A DNA stretch of 64,000 nt. It comes from Metabacillus halosaccharovorans. GTDB taxonomy: Bacteria; Bacillota; Bacilli; Bacillales; Bacillaceae. Below the pieces are notes generated by a model. The model ran no database searches and was not told the origin of the DNA. It worked only from the letters and a program-made list of their open reading frames with translations. Shown here piece by piece: positions 34,793 through 42,903 of this stretch. A program made the translations under genes and the position numbers. The stretch is taken from contig NZ_KV917371.1 of assembly GCF_002019635.1 (NCBI RefSeq), positions 1 through 64,000 on the forward strand. Reading direction: 5' to 3'. The number at the start of each line of letters is the position of its first letter. The first letter of the stretch is position 1.

Positions 34793-35170
34793 TTAATCTT
34801 TATCAAACCAAAGCTTTTCTTGATCATCAACATCGCCGTTATAATTTATGAGAATTTCATCTCCAGCTTTTATATCCGTGTAAGCATAGAAATCAAATGT
34901 GTGATTGTCAAAATTAATCTCGTATGTAGCATTTGGTTCATAAGAATGATTGAATAACATTCCATACCCAAGAAGAATAGCTGTATGATTTATCCCATAC
35001 TCAAATGCGTAATCAGCAAGCAGGGTTTTCTCTATGTATTTATGTTCATCATTTGGATATGCAATAACAGGTGCCTCATGTAAAAGTTGTCCTTTTTTAA
35101 TATCAGTTGTAGCAAATACACCTCTATTAAATTCTCCATCACTTAGTTGCGAATTTTTTACCTCAATCAT
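34793..35170 (-). CDS. SET-domain protein (putative protein lysine methyltransferase)
   Basis: The 125-residue protein shows the SET core in order: NRGVFATTDIKKGQLLHEAP, a central GMLFNHSYEPNATYEIN (the NHS motif of the SAM-binding knot), and the C-terminal GDEILINYNGD with the conserved tyrosine. SET enzymes methylate lysines using SAM; stand-alone bacterial copies of this size are known, but their substrates mostly are not. No post-SET cysteines are seen. It stands alone between the DUF2975 pair and a VOC gene. Confidence 0.85.
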   Translation of the reverse strand: MIEVKNSQLSDGEFNRGVFATTDIKKGQLLHEAPVIAYPNDEHKYIEKTLLADYAFEYGINHTAILLGYGMLFNHSYEPNATYEINFDNHTFDFYAYTDIKAGDEILINYNGDVDDQEKLWFDKD

Positions 35171-35311
35171 ATTAGTCGCCTTCTTACCTTTAAAGTTATT
35201 GTATTCACTATAACATTAATGTAAGCAATTAGCTCTACTTTCAAACGTTTTTCGCAAACTTTGGTGTTTTTTGTTTTTATTCGGTAAAGAAAACTACTAT
35301 ATATCTTATAA

Positions 35312-35683
35312 TTATCTGTGTTGATCTATAAGGATGAGATTACCATCGGGATCTTTCATTGTAAGACTAGCAGGGCCTTCGGTTGTTTCATCAGCTTCTG
35401 ATAATAAATTGAATCCTTTTGATTTAAGTTGTTTTTGGAGATCCCGAATATCTGTATACGAATCGAGATTTTCAGCATTTTGATTCCATCCCGGATTAAA
35501 GGTGAGGATATTATCTTCAAACATTCCTTGGAATAGACCAATTACACTACTTCCGTTCTTCATAATGAGCCAGTTTTGCGTAATATCCCCTCCCAAAACT
35601 TCAAATCCCAGATTTTCGTAAAATGATTTTGATTTGTTAATATCTTTTACACTTAAACTTACAGAGAATGCTCCAAGTTTCAT
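35312..35683 (-). CDS. VOC family protein (glyoxalase/bleomycin-resistance fold)
   Basis: About 123 residues from ATG 35683, which follows AGGAGG; an upstream start at 35743 would add 20 basic residues and is unlikely. The VOC pattern is clear: [20 protein letters not shown] at the start, [16 protein letters not shown] and the final [13 protein letters not shown]. Relatives include glyoxalases, dioxygenases and resistance proteins; no function can be given here. Confidence 0.88.
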   Translation of the reverse strand: MKLGAFSVSLSVKDINKSKSFYENLGFEVLGGDITQNWLIMKNGSSVIGLFQGMFEDNILTFNPGWNQNAENLDSYTDIRDLQKQLKSKGFNLLSEADETTEGPASLTMKDPDGNLILIDQHR

Positions 35684-35780
35684 CTTTTTCCTCCTAAAAA
35701 TTTTTTTCCTATTTGTACTTCTTTGGCTTGAATGTTTATCCACTTTACACCATATAAATTTATTGAAAGGTGGTGATTAC

Positions 35781-35924
35781 GTGTATAAGACAATCACAAA
35801 AAAGACAAAAGCTGTTGTAAAATATTGTCCACAATGTAATAAAGATAACCCTTATTCAATCAATTATGTATCCGGTACTATTTTCTGTGAAAAATGTGGA
35901 TATTGCCATTCATCCCAACATTGA
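35781..35924 (+). CDS. 47-residue zinc-ribbon protein
   Basis: A GTG start at 35781, preceded by AAAGGTGGTGAT, opens a 47-residue frame with two CxxC pairs (KYCPQCNKD and IFCEKCGYC), the pattern of a small zinc ribbon. It is basic at the N-terminus. It is divergent from the VOC gene. The combination of good ribosome binding site and zinc ligands supports a real gene; no function is evident. Confidence 0.65.
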   Translation: MYKTITKKTKAVVKYCPQCNKDNPYSINYVSGTIFCEKCGYCHSSQH

Positions 35925-36063
35925 TACTTACATAATAGAATCCACTAAGTTAAGCTTCTTTCATTTTATCTATCAATCATTTTAGGAAAATAGGATTAAA
36001 ATAGAACATTAGGACTATTTTCGTATAATTATTGTTTATAAGTAGATTTATTTTTAATATAAG

Positions 36064-36209
36064 GTTCGTACCATTGCGCTACATATACTTGCTTTCCGCG
36101 GGGTCTCAGCCTTTCTCACTTCCCCGCAGGAGTCAAGTATATTCCGCTCCATTTCACAAACGCTTTAAAATACGAGTATATATAAACAATTTTTACTAAA
36201 ACAGCTTTA
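36064..36209. repeat. palindromic repeat B (fullest copy) with repeat C
   Basis: CTTGCTTTCCGCGGGG and CCCCGCAGGAGTCAAG form the two halves of an imperfect palindrome around TCTCAGCCTTTCTCACTT. The outer parts read ATTGCGCTACATATACTTG and GTATATTCCGCTCCATTTC. This is the well-known type of GC-richer intergenic repeat in Bacillus relatives, as I recall. Repeat C follows at 36185-36209. The 316-base gap 35925-36240 holds nothing else. Confidence 0.75.
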
Positions 36210-36240
36210 GCAAAGAGAATTTGTAATTCCTTATAAAATG

Positions 36241-37122
36241 TTAATCATTTAGTTCATACCTCACATAAGCAATTTGCTTGCTATCTGGTGACCAGGAATT
36301 CACATTGATTGTACCTTGTCCTCCAAACAGTTTTAGAAGTAAGCGGGATTCACCACCGGAATTTGACATGATGCGTAATTCAACATCCTTATTAGGTGGA
36401 TGATCTCCTGGTTCGACGTCTCCTTTACGATAAGATAGATAGACTACTTTTTCACCATTTGGTGACACATGCGGAAACCAGTTATTACTTTCTTCGAATG
36501 TCATTTGCGTTTGATCACTGCCCATAGCATTCATGCGCCAAATCTGCATAAGTCCTGAACGTGTTGAATTAAACCAGATGTGCCTGCCGTCAGGAGAATA
36601 TTCCGGACCATCATCAAGTCCAGGCAGATCTGTTAACTGTTTTTCAATCCCACCGCTTGTTGGGATTGTATAGATGTCATACTGTCCGTTCCGCTCAGCA
36701 CAGTAAGACAATGTTTTGCCATCTGGTGACCAGCCATGCAAATAAGAAGGTGCCATCGGTGTAATGAGAGTCGGATGACCACCCTTTAGTGGCAAAATAT
36801 AGATGCGAGATTGTCGATCTTCCAACGTATGGTGACTAACTGCAATTTGAGATTCGTCCGGAGACAACACATGGTCATTATTACAAAAGCAAGCAAACCC
36901 CGAATCAATGACATTTCTTTCATTCGTATTGATGTCAAAGGAGTAAATATGTCCCCCGCTGTTATAAATAATCCTGTCATCACGTGTCCAATTAGGTGCT
37001 TCAATAACTTGATCAAAGGTTGCCAATGTTTCTCTTTCACCAGTTTCTACATGTATGATTTCAAGGAAGCTCTTTGTATTTTCCCGTACCGGAAAATCAA
37101 ATGGTTCTTTAAGTGTATCCAT
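36241..37122 (-). CDS. TolB-like beta-propeller (WD40-like PD40 repeats) protein
   Basis: The 293-residue protein is built of repeated PD40 units: [67 protein letters not shown] and [14 protein letters not shown]. It has no signal peptide, so unlike periplasmic TolB it is cytoplasmic or lacks an export signal in this gene model. Such stand-alone propellers occur in Bacillus with unknown function. The 308-base gap to its right (37123-37436) shows only A/T-rich DNA. Confidence 0.85.
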   Translation of the reverse strand: MDTLKEPFDFPVRENTKSFLEIIHVETGERETLATFDQVIEAPNWTRDDRIIYNSGGHIYSFDINTNERNVIDSGFACFCNNDHVLSPDESQIAVSHHTLEDRQSRIYILPLKGGHPTLITPMAPSYLHGWSPDGKTLSYCAERNGQYDIYTIPTSGGIEKQLTDLPGLDDGPEYSPDGRHIWFNSTRSGLMQIWRMNAMGSDQTQMTFEESNNWFPHVSPNGEKVVYLSYRKGDVEPGDHPPNKDVELRIMSNSGGESRLLLKLFGGQGTINVNSWSPDSKQIAYVRYELND

Positions 37123-37436
37123 CTTTATCCTCCCCCATTATTTAATTCTCCAAAAAATTCCCCACCAGAATTAGGGATGACTGTTTGATTCATCTATCTA
37201 TTTACATAGTATTCGGCTATTAACACCTTAATCCTCCATATGTATCCTACTTAAAGATAAAAAAATACTGTTCATCATAACCATTAGCAATATCTTTCTT
37301 CATGAAGCACTTATACATTGAATTGATCAGTTTGGATATAATATTTTATAAATCTATATAATCAAACTGAATTTATCTTCAAATTATCAAAAAGCACTTG
37401 ATATTTTTTTGTTTTTAATAAGTTGTTGAGGTGAAT

Positions 37437-38444
37437 ATGTTGGCTAAAGATCAATTAAAACTTACATCTTCTGAAATAGGCTCACTATGGGGAGAATATG
37501 TAAATGGTACAATGACTGATGTAGTAAATAAATATATGTTTTCTATCCTTGAGGATGTGCAAATTAAAGCAATTTTCGCAGAGGCTATAGAAATATTTAA
37601 AAGGCAAAAGGAACAAATTAGTTCAATGTTGAAGAATGAGGGCTTTCCAATTCCAATTGGATTTTCTGAATCTGACCTCTTTAAAGGAAAACAACGATTA
37701 TTCACGGATATATTTTGTCTGAATTACTTACATATTATGACGCTGCATGGTTTGCTGGGTCACAGTACTTCCTTAGGTGTATCCGTAAGAAAAGATTTAA
37801 GATTTCTTTATGATTCATTTAATAATGATGCAAAAAATATGTATCATCAAACAGTTGAACTTTTACTTGAAAAAGGTAATTTCCAAAGAGACCCTTTATT
37901 CTATCCAGCTGAAAACCCTGAATATATTTCAAATAAAGACTTCACCGATGGATTTTTTGGCAAAGGTAGAAAGTTAGCTGCTACAGAAATCATTAGCATT
38001 TCCTTTAATCTTAAAAAAAGCATAATGGCTAAAACACTTTCTATTGCATTCAGTCAAGTTGCTCAAGAAAAAGAGGTAAGAAAATTCTTATCCGATTCAG
38101 AGAAAACAGCAGATGGGCAAATAAAAACATTGGCAAAAATCATGCAAGCAGATAACCTACCTGTTCCAAAATCTTGGGAAACAGAAGTAACAACCTCGAC
38201 TGAGTCCCCTTTATCAGATAAATTGATGCTATATCATATTGGATTCTTATTCCAGGCAGCACAGAATTATCACGGGGCAGGTCTTGCATCGGCAATGCGA
38301 ACTGATCTTGTTACTGCTTATGAAGGAACGATATTAAAAAATCTTATGGTTACAAAGAAATGGTTTAATTTGATGGTGAAAAATAAATGGCTAGAACAAC
38401 CACCACTTGCTCCTAATAGAAATAAGATTGCAAGTCAAAAGTAG
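37437..38444 (+). CDS. DUF3231 family protein
   Basis: The product is about 335 residues and consists of two similar four-helix halves, each beginning with a LWGEYVNGTM- or ESPLSDKLMLYHIG-type segment, the pattern of DUF3231 proteins common and multicopy in Bacillaceae. Each half has histidines and acidic residues typical of ferritin-like bundles, but metal binding is only inferred. GAGGTG lies just before the ATG at 37437; the GTG at 37431 overlaps it. The gene is monocistronic and ends at a strong terminator. Confidence 0.85.
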   Translation: MLAKDQLKLTSSEIGSLWGEYVNGTMTDVVNKYMFSILEDVQIKAIFAEAIEIFKRQKEQISSMLKNEGFPIPIGFSESDLFKGKQRLFTDIFCLNYLHIMTLHGLLGHSTSLGVSVRKDLRFLYDSFNNDAKNMYHQTVELLLEKGNFQRDPLFYPAENPEYISNKDFTDGFFGKGRKLAATEIISISFNLKKSIMAKTLSIAFSQVAQEKEVRKFLSDSEKTADGQIKTLAKIMQADNLPVPKSWETEVTTSTESPLSDKLMLYHIGFLFQAAQNYHGAGLASAMRTDLVTAYEGTILKNLMVTKKWFNLMVKNKWLEQPPLAPNRNKIASQK

Positions 38445-38462
38445 TAATCAGAGGCTTTATTT

Positions 38463-38497
38463 TAAAACCAACCTCACAATTCTAGAGGTTGGTTTTA
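38463..38497. terminator. bidirectional terminator
   Basis: TAAAACCAACCTC and GAGGTTGGTTTTA form a perfect 13-bp stem with a 9-base loop between the convergent DUF3231 and LURP genes. Confidence 0.92.
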
Positions 38498-38525
38498 GTA
38501 GGCAGAAACGGCTCATTTCCCTACG

Positions 38526-39026
38526 TTAAATCGTCGATGCTGAGGAAGCGGCGGCGGCTTGATCAGCCTTCACACAATCAATGGCTACAACTAATGCGAT
38601 GATAATGTCGTCCATCTCTTCTTGCAAAATTTGGACCCGATAGCTATCACCCCAACTGAACCACTCCTTGCTCACATTACTTATCACTTCACCATTCTGT
38701 AAAACACAAAAATCCATATCCCACCAATTTCCCTGTACCTCAATTCCTGCCGCATCAATCGTATAACGCGCTTTAAAGAAAGAAAACTCTTTCTTAATCG
38801 TTAGCACCTTACGACTATTTACCTCAACAAAAAACGTCGGTAAAAAGCTAAACACTTTTTTTGATATAACCGCAACTTCTTCTCTTGCTGGATTCATAAT
38901 GGAGAAAGTCTTTGGGATTTGCATAAAGCTTCCCTCCACATAATAAACATCATTCTCCTGCTGATCCTTCACCGTAAACTTGCCGCTTAAACTGAATACC
39001 TTCTGTTTTATATAGAGCTGTTTCAT
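38526..39026 (-). CDS. LURP-one-related (Tubby-like) protein, YxjI type
   Basis: The 166-residue protein shows the LOR pattern: MKQLYIKQKVFSLSGKFTV, VKDQQENDVYYVEG, repeated beta-hairpins such as VAVISKKVFSFLPTFFVEV and YTIDAAGIEVQGNWWDMDF, and a C-terminal hydrophobic helix (IIIALVVAIDCVKA). These are twelve-stranded barrel proteins, perhaps lipid-associated; no role is known in bacteria. AGAAGGAGGTG precedes the ATG. Confidence 0.85.
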   Translation of the reverse strand: MKQLYIKQKVFSLSGKFTVKDQQENDVYYVEGSFMQIPKTFSIMNPAREEVAVISKKVFSFLPTFFVEVNSRKVLTIKKEFSFFKARYTIDAAGIEVQGNWWDMDFCVLQNGEVISNVSKEWFSWGDSYRVQILQEEMDDIIIALVVAIDCVKADQAAAASSASTI

Positions 39027-39266
39027 CCTACACCTCCTTCTATCAATTTATAATTGTCTTTTATGGAAGTACACCTTATTCTTCAATCATTGCTTTTTTT
39101 CTCAAAAAATATAACACTTCAATCGATAACAAGATGATAGATACCCCTATTGAAATAGTCATATTCAGAACTTCATTTAAAATTATGATGAGCCTATTTT
39201 GAATGCTATGAAATTTCATTTTCTAAAGGAAATACGTTTCGGCAACGAGAAAGTTTCATATTTTAT

Positions 39267-40193
39267 CTAAGGAAATAAAATCTTTGAAAGATACACGACC
39301 ACCGTCACTGTGATCATACTACCTATCGTTGACAGCAAGACTGTTTGCGCAGCATAATCAGGGTGATTGTCATATTCCAAAGCAAGTAAAGAACTATTTC
39401 TGGAAGTCGGAAATGAACTAGCGATAAACAAAGCCTGTGCTGTAATTCCTTCCAAGTGAAAAATAGAAATAAAGACGAAGGCAAGACAAGGTGATATGAC
39501 CAGTCTGCCTATTAAGCTTAGAATTAACGGAAGTGATAAGTGGTTAATTTTCAAAAAAGCACTCTGAGCACCAAGTGTAATAAGGGCGATGGCCAAAAAC
39601 GCATTTGAGACTGTTTCAATCGGAGTCCAAATGTATTCAGGGACTTTAATAGCTGTCACATGGAGTAACATTCCTAAGAAAAAGGTATAAATGACGGGAT
39701 TCTTGAAGAATGCCTTCATCGCTTGTAATTTACTACTGCCAACAGAAACGGAATTAAACAATCCATACGTATATGTTAGGAGATTTTGAAAAACCATCAC
39801 AACAATTTGGATAGATGCACCTAATGGGTTATGCTGAAACACAAGCTGACTTACAGGTAATCCGAAATTACCTGAGTTAATTAATACCACACTGTTTTTA
39901 AAAGTGGATGATAACCTGTTCTCGAATTTAAACACCTTTGAAATGACTGATGTAATAATAATTAGACAAAGACTTTGTACCGCAAGAAAGCAAAGGATCT
40001 CCAGGAGTATGTCCCCTCCCATCTTACTTTCATAAACATTAGCAAAACCAACTGCCGGCAAAAGAAGATACGTGTTTAATTTCGATAATGTTCCCATATC
40101 AAAAGTAAATTTCCGATGTAGAAATGCACCAATACCTATTAACGTAAAAACTGGCAAAATAACATGTAATAAAATAAGAAAAAAAACGTCCAT
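39267..40193 (-). CDS. AEC-family transporter (auxin efflux carrier-like)
   Basis: About 308 residues with ten predicted membrane helices in two halves: LLHVILPVFTLIGIGAFLHR at the start, the NSGNFGLPVSQLVF half-helix motif, and ATPQ-like FIASSFPTSRNSSLLAL near the end. AEC proteins export organic acids or other anions in bacteria. ATG 40193 is placed ten bases after GGAGG; an upstream TTG overlaps that site. The LysR gene just upstream in the same direction may regulate it. Confidence 0.88.
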   Translation of the reverse strand: MDVFFLILLHVILPVFTLIGIGAFLHRKFTFDMGTLSKLNTYLLLPAVGFANVYESKMGGDILLEILCFLAVQSLCLIIITSVISKVFKFENRLSSTFKNSVVLINSGNFGLPVSQLVFQHNPLGASIQIVVMVFQNLLTYTYGLFNSVSVGSSKLQAMKAFFKNPVIYTFFLGMLLHVTAIKVPEYIWTPIETVSNAFLAIALITLGAQSAFLKINHLSLPLILSLIGRLVISPCLAFVFISIFHLEGITAQALFIASSFPTSRNSSLLALEYDNHPDYAAQTVLLSTIGSMITVTVVVYLSKILFP

Positions 40194-40429
40194 ATCGCTC
40201 AAACCTCCATTACCATTTACACAAAAGCCATTAACTCCTTTTGATTCTCTGTATCTAAATTATAAGTTCAAAAAATAGTTTATTGAAATACAAATATTTT
40301 ATCGAAAGGTATTCAAAAAACGAATAGTTCTAAGAACAAAAGTGCACTTGCACGTCCTGTGCTTTGGAGCTGGATGTCGCGCGCTTATCCACAGTTTAAA
40401 GATTTTTATAGTTTCCTAGCCGATTAAAA

Positions 40430-40455
40430 AAGTCATGGCAGGATAGCCATGACTT
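40430..40455. terminator. terminator overlapping the LysR stop codon
   Basis: AAGTCATGGC and GCCATGACTT are perfect 10-base complements around AGGATA. On the minus strand it is followed by TTTTTAATC. Its right arm includes bases of the LysR stop codon at 40454-40456. Confidence 0.8.
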
Positions 40456-41326
40456 AAATATCAACCTTTAAATCAAGTTCTTTTACATAATCAACAAATT
40501 CCTTTACAACTTTCATCTCAAGAGATTCCTTATGATATAGCATCCATGTTTTTCTTATTAGAGGAAGGCCTTTTTCGTTTTCAAGATGTATACAATGAAG
40601 ATTCGGATGATTTTCAACAAGAACACTAGGGAGAATTCCATAACCCAATCCATTTAGTACCATTTCCTTACATGTGTCTGCTTTGTCCACTTCCATTCCA
40701 ATGAATGGAGGTGAGGAAAAGGTTCCTGTCCACCAATTATCGATTAGCGTTTTCAATGTCATATCTGTTTCATATTGGATTCTCGGTAATGAAGGCAAAT
40801 CTTCAAGTTCAATTTTCTCTTTTGAGGCAATACAAATCGTTTCTTCAAAAAGCAGTTGCTTGGCATCTGCCCAGTGATAGTCTCCTCGTACAATGCCAAT
40901 ATGGACATCTTGGTTATAAACAAGATGGTATACCTCATGACTCCACCCTGTTGTCACTTTGTAATTTACATTAGGAAATTGTTCACGAAATAGCTTTAAA
41001 AGTCCAGGTAATTTGTGCCTTGTCATATAATTCGAAACCGCTAATCGCAACGTCCCGCCTACCTCCTGAGACATATTTTGGACTGTTTCTTTCATTTCAC
41101 ATAGACGACTAAGCATTTCATCAGCACATTTTACTAGATACTCACCCTGTGGAGTAAAATGAACCCCTTTTGCTCCCCGTGTAATGATCGCCACTTCAAA
41201 CTGTTTTTCTATTTGTTGAATTTTTTTTGTTAATGTTGGCTGTGAGATATATAAACTATGAGCCGCTTTCGTTATATTCTGTTTTTCATAAAGCACCTTT
41301 AAAATCAGCCAATCACGTTCGTCCAT
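40454..41326 (-). CDS. LysR family transcriptional regulator
   Basis: The 290-residue protein has a LysR helix-turn-helix (MDERDWLILKVLYEKQNITK, then AAHSLYISQPTLTKKIQQIE) and an effector domain from about residue 90 (GGTLRLAVSNYMTRHKLPGL). GGAGG precedes the ATG. It is followed, after a terminator, by the AEC transporter gene; regulation of that gene is plausible but not shown by a visible operator. Confidence 0.9.
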   Translation of the reverse strand: MDERDWLILKVLYEKQNITKAAHSLYISQPTLTKKIQQIEKQFEVAIITRGAKGVHFTPQGEYLVKCADEMLSRLCEMKETVQNMSQEVGGTLRLAVSNYMTRHKLPGLLKLFREQFPNVNYKVTTGWSHEVYHLVYNQDVHIGIVRGDYHWADAKQLLFEETICIASKEKIELEDLPSLPRIQYETDMTLKTLIDNWWTGTFSSPPFIGMEVDKADTCKEMVLNGLGYGILPSVLVENHPNLHCIHLENEKGLPLIRKTWMLYHKESLEMKVVKEFVDYVKELDLKVDI

Positions 41327-41483
41327 TTGTTTCCTCCAACGTTCAACTAGTTATCTAGTTTGTTTCTGTCTTTTTGTTTGATTGATTCTATTATTATACC
41401 TGTGTTTCTCTTTTTGTTGCACGTTGATTAAATGGTTTAATAATTTGCTTTTGCATACTTTGTTTTATTACGCAACGTAAAAT

Positions 41484-41555
41484 GTGAAAATTGGTTCATT
41501 TCATTGCGCTCCACTATATGTTAAATTACAACAATCTTACAAAAACAGCCCTAAC
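41484..41555. repeat. partial copy of repeat B followed by repeat C
   Basis: GGTTCATTTCATTGCGCTCC (from about 41487) matches 32143 and 52511, and ACAATCTTACAAAAACAGCC (41531-41550) is repeat C. It lies between the PTS operon end and the LysR start, where nothing else is seen. Confidence 0.6.
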
Positions 41556-41564
41556 CAATTAAAA

Positions 41565-41596
41565 GAGGTCTTAGTAGAATACAACACTAAGACCTC
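41565..41596 (-). terminator. terminator of the alpha-glucoside PTS operon
   Basis: GAGGTCTTAGT and ACTAAGACCTC form a perfect 11-bp stem with a 10-base loop, followed on the minus strand by TTTTAATTGG. Confidence 0.85.
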
Positions 41597-41609
41597 CAAA
41601 ACACAACCA

Positions 41610-42092
41610 TTAAATTTTCGTGATTTCCATAATCACATCTTGACCGCCAGAAACGGACTGATTGTTTTGTTTATTTTCGATTTTAAACTGTTCTCTATTT
41701 AAAAGAATGATCGGTGTGATGATTTTTGTTCCAGTGTTTGATACCTGTTGTATATCAAATTCCGCTATAGGATTTCCTTTTTTAATTTTGTCACCTTCCG
41801 CAACATGTACTTGAAATCCTTCTCCATTTAATTTCACTGTTTCTAGTCCCATGTGAATAAGGATCTCTGCGCCGGATTTTGAACGAATAGTTATCGCGTG
41901 TTTTGTTGGAAACACGCTGACAACCTCACCGTCAACTGGTGAATATACTTGATTTTCCGTTGGTTCGATGGCCATTCCATCTCCCATCATTTTTTCAGAA
42001 AAAACAGGATCCGGAACTTGTTCCAGCGCAACTGCTTTTCCTGTTAAAGGAGCATGAATTGGTTCCTTTTTTTGTGTAAACAATTTGAACAT
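41610..42092 (-). CDS. PTS glucose-type EIIA protein
   Basis: The 160-residue protein is a complete EIIA-Glc domain: PLTGKAVALEQVPDPVFSEK, FPTKHAITIRSKSGAEILIH with the phosphorylated histidine in ILIHMGLETVKLNGEGF, and GNPIAEFD near the end. It takes the phosphate from HPr and passes it to the EIIB domain of the EIIBC protein encoded upstream. GAAGGAG precedes the ATG. A stand-alone EIIA supplied in the same operon fits the EIIBC lacking an A domain. Confidence 0.94.
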   Translation of the reverse strand: MFKLFTQKKEPIHAPLTGKAVALEQVPDPVFSEKMMGDGMAIEPTENQVYSPVDGEVVSVFPTKHAITIRSKSGAEILIHMGLETVKLNGEGFQVHVAEGDKIKKGNPIAEFDIQQVSNTGTKIITPIILLNREQFKIENKQNNQSVSGGQDVIMEITKI

Positions 42093-42114
42093 ATCGCTCT
42101 CTCCTTCGATTTGA

Positions 42115-42900
42115 TTAGATAGTAATCTCTACCCCATAATGATCTGATATAACCGGTTTATTTTCCCCGTTAAAAATAACAGAAGACTTTTGCACATTAA
42201 CTGGAACGTTAGAAAAAATATAATCAATACGCAAATCACGCTTGTTCTTGTCCCAACCGGCAATCTTGCCAGCAACCGTTACCCCGGAATCTTTCTCTTT
42301 AGATAACGAGTAAGAATCATAAAGACCCTTGCTCAGCAAATAATCGTATCCTTCCCCTTTAATATGTGCATCATTATTGAAGTCACCCATAAGAAAATAC
42401 TTTTCATTACCGTTCGCCCTATCACATAAAGCATCGATTTGTTGTTTAAACGGTTCTTCTTCATCGCCCCACCAGCCAAGGTGACACGAATAAAAGCTAA
42501 AAGTATCATCTTCTATCCGAATGTCAGCTCCAACAATTTTTCTTGTTTTCCAATACTCCGTATTTTCTGACTGACTAATAAAAAAGGATGTTGTTTTCTC
42601 GATCGGGTGTTTTGTTAATAGTGCAATACCTTCTTCATATATGTCATATCCAATATGTGAGAAATCCCAAACAAATTGATAATCTGTATTTCCTAATTTT
42701 TTTAATTCTTCAAGTAATACTATAGCAAAATTATCTTTTTTCACTTGTCCATCGATGATTTCGGACTTGATGGATTGACTTACTTCCTGAAGGGCAATCA
42801 CATCATATGACTTTTTCTGAATGGTTTCAGCTAAAATCGATATTTTTGAAAATTGATCCTCTTCCTGCCAGGAATGGCAATTAAGTGTTAATAATTTCAT
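42115..42900 (-). CDS. endonuclease/exonuclease/phosphatase-fold protein
   Basis: The 261-residue protein has the EEP fold: MKLLTLNCHSWQEEDQ at the start, DVIALQEVSQS with the metal-binding Glu, FYSCHLGWWGDEEEPF, LMGDFNNDAH, DYIFSN and the final ISDHYGVEI with the catalytic Asp-His. Members include sphingomyelinase-like phosphodiesterases and nucleases. No signal peptide is seen. It is placed between EIIBC (3-base gap) and EIIA in a PTS operon, so a phosphodiester or phosphosugar substrate is possible; this is inference. Confidence 0.88.
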   Translation of the reverse strand: MKLLTLNCHSWQEEDQFSKISILAETIQKKSYDVIALQEVSQSIKSEIIDGQVKKDNFAIVLLEELKKLGNTDYQFVWDFSHIGYDIYEEGIALLTKHPIEKTTSFFISQSENTEYWKTRKIVGADIRIEDDTFSFYSCHLGWWGDEEEPFKQQIDALCDRANGNEKYFLMGDFNNDAHIKGEGYDYLLSKGLYDSYSLSKEKDSGVTVAGKIAGWDKNKRDLRIDYIFSNVPVNVQKSSVIFNGENKPVISDHYGVEITI

Positions 42901-42903
42901 CGT

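Noticed and set aside
36064-36165. Palindromic repeat as a transcription terminator or riboswitch
   Set aside because: It has GC-rich arms but no T-run at either side and matches dispersed repeat fragments elsewhere in the window.
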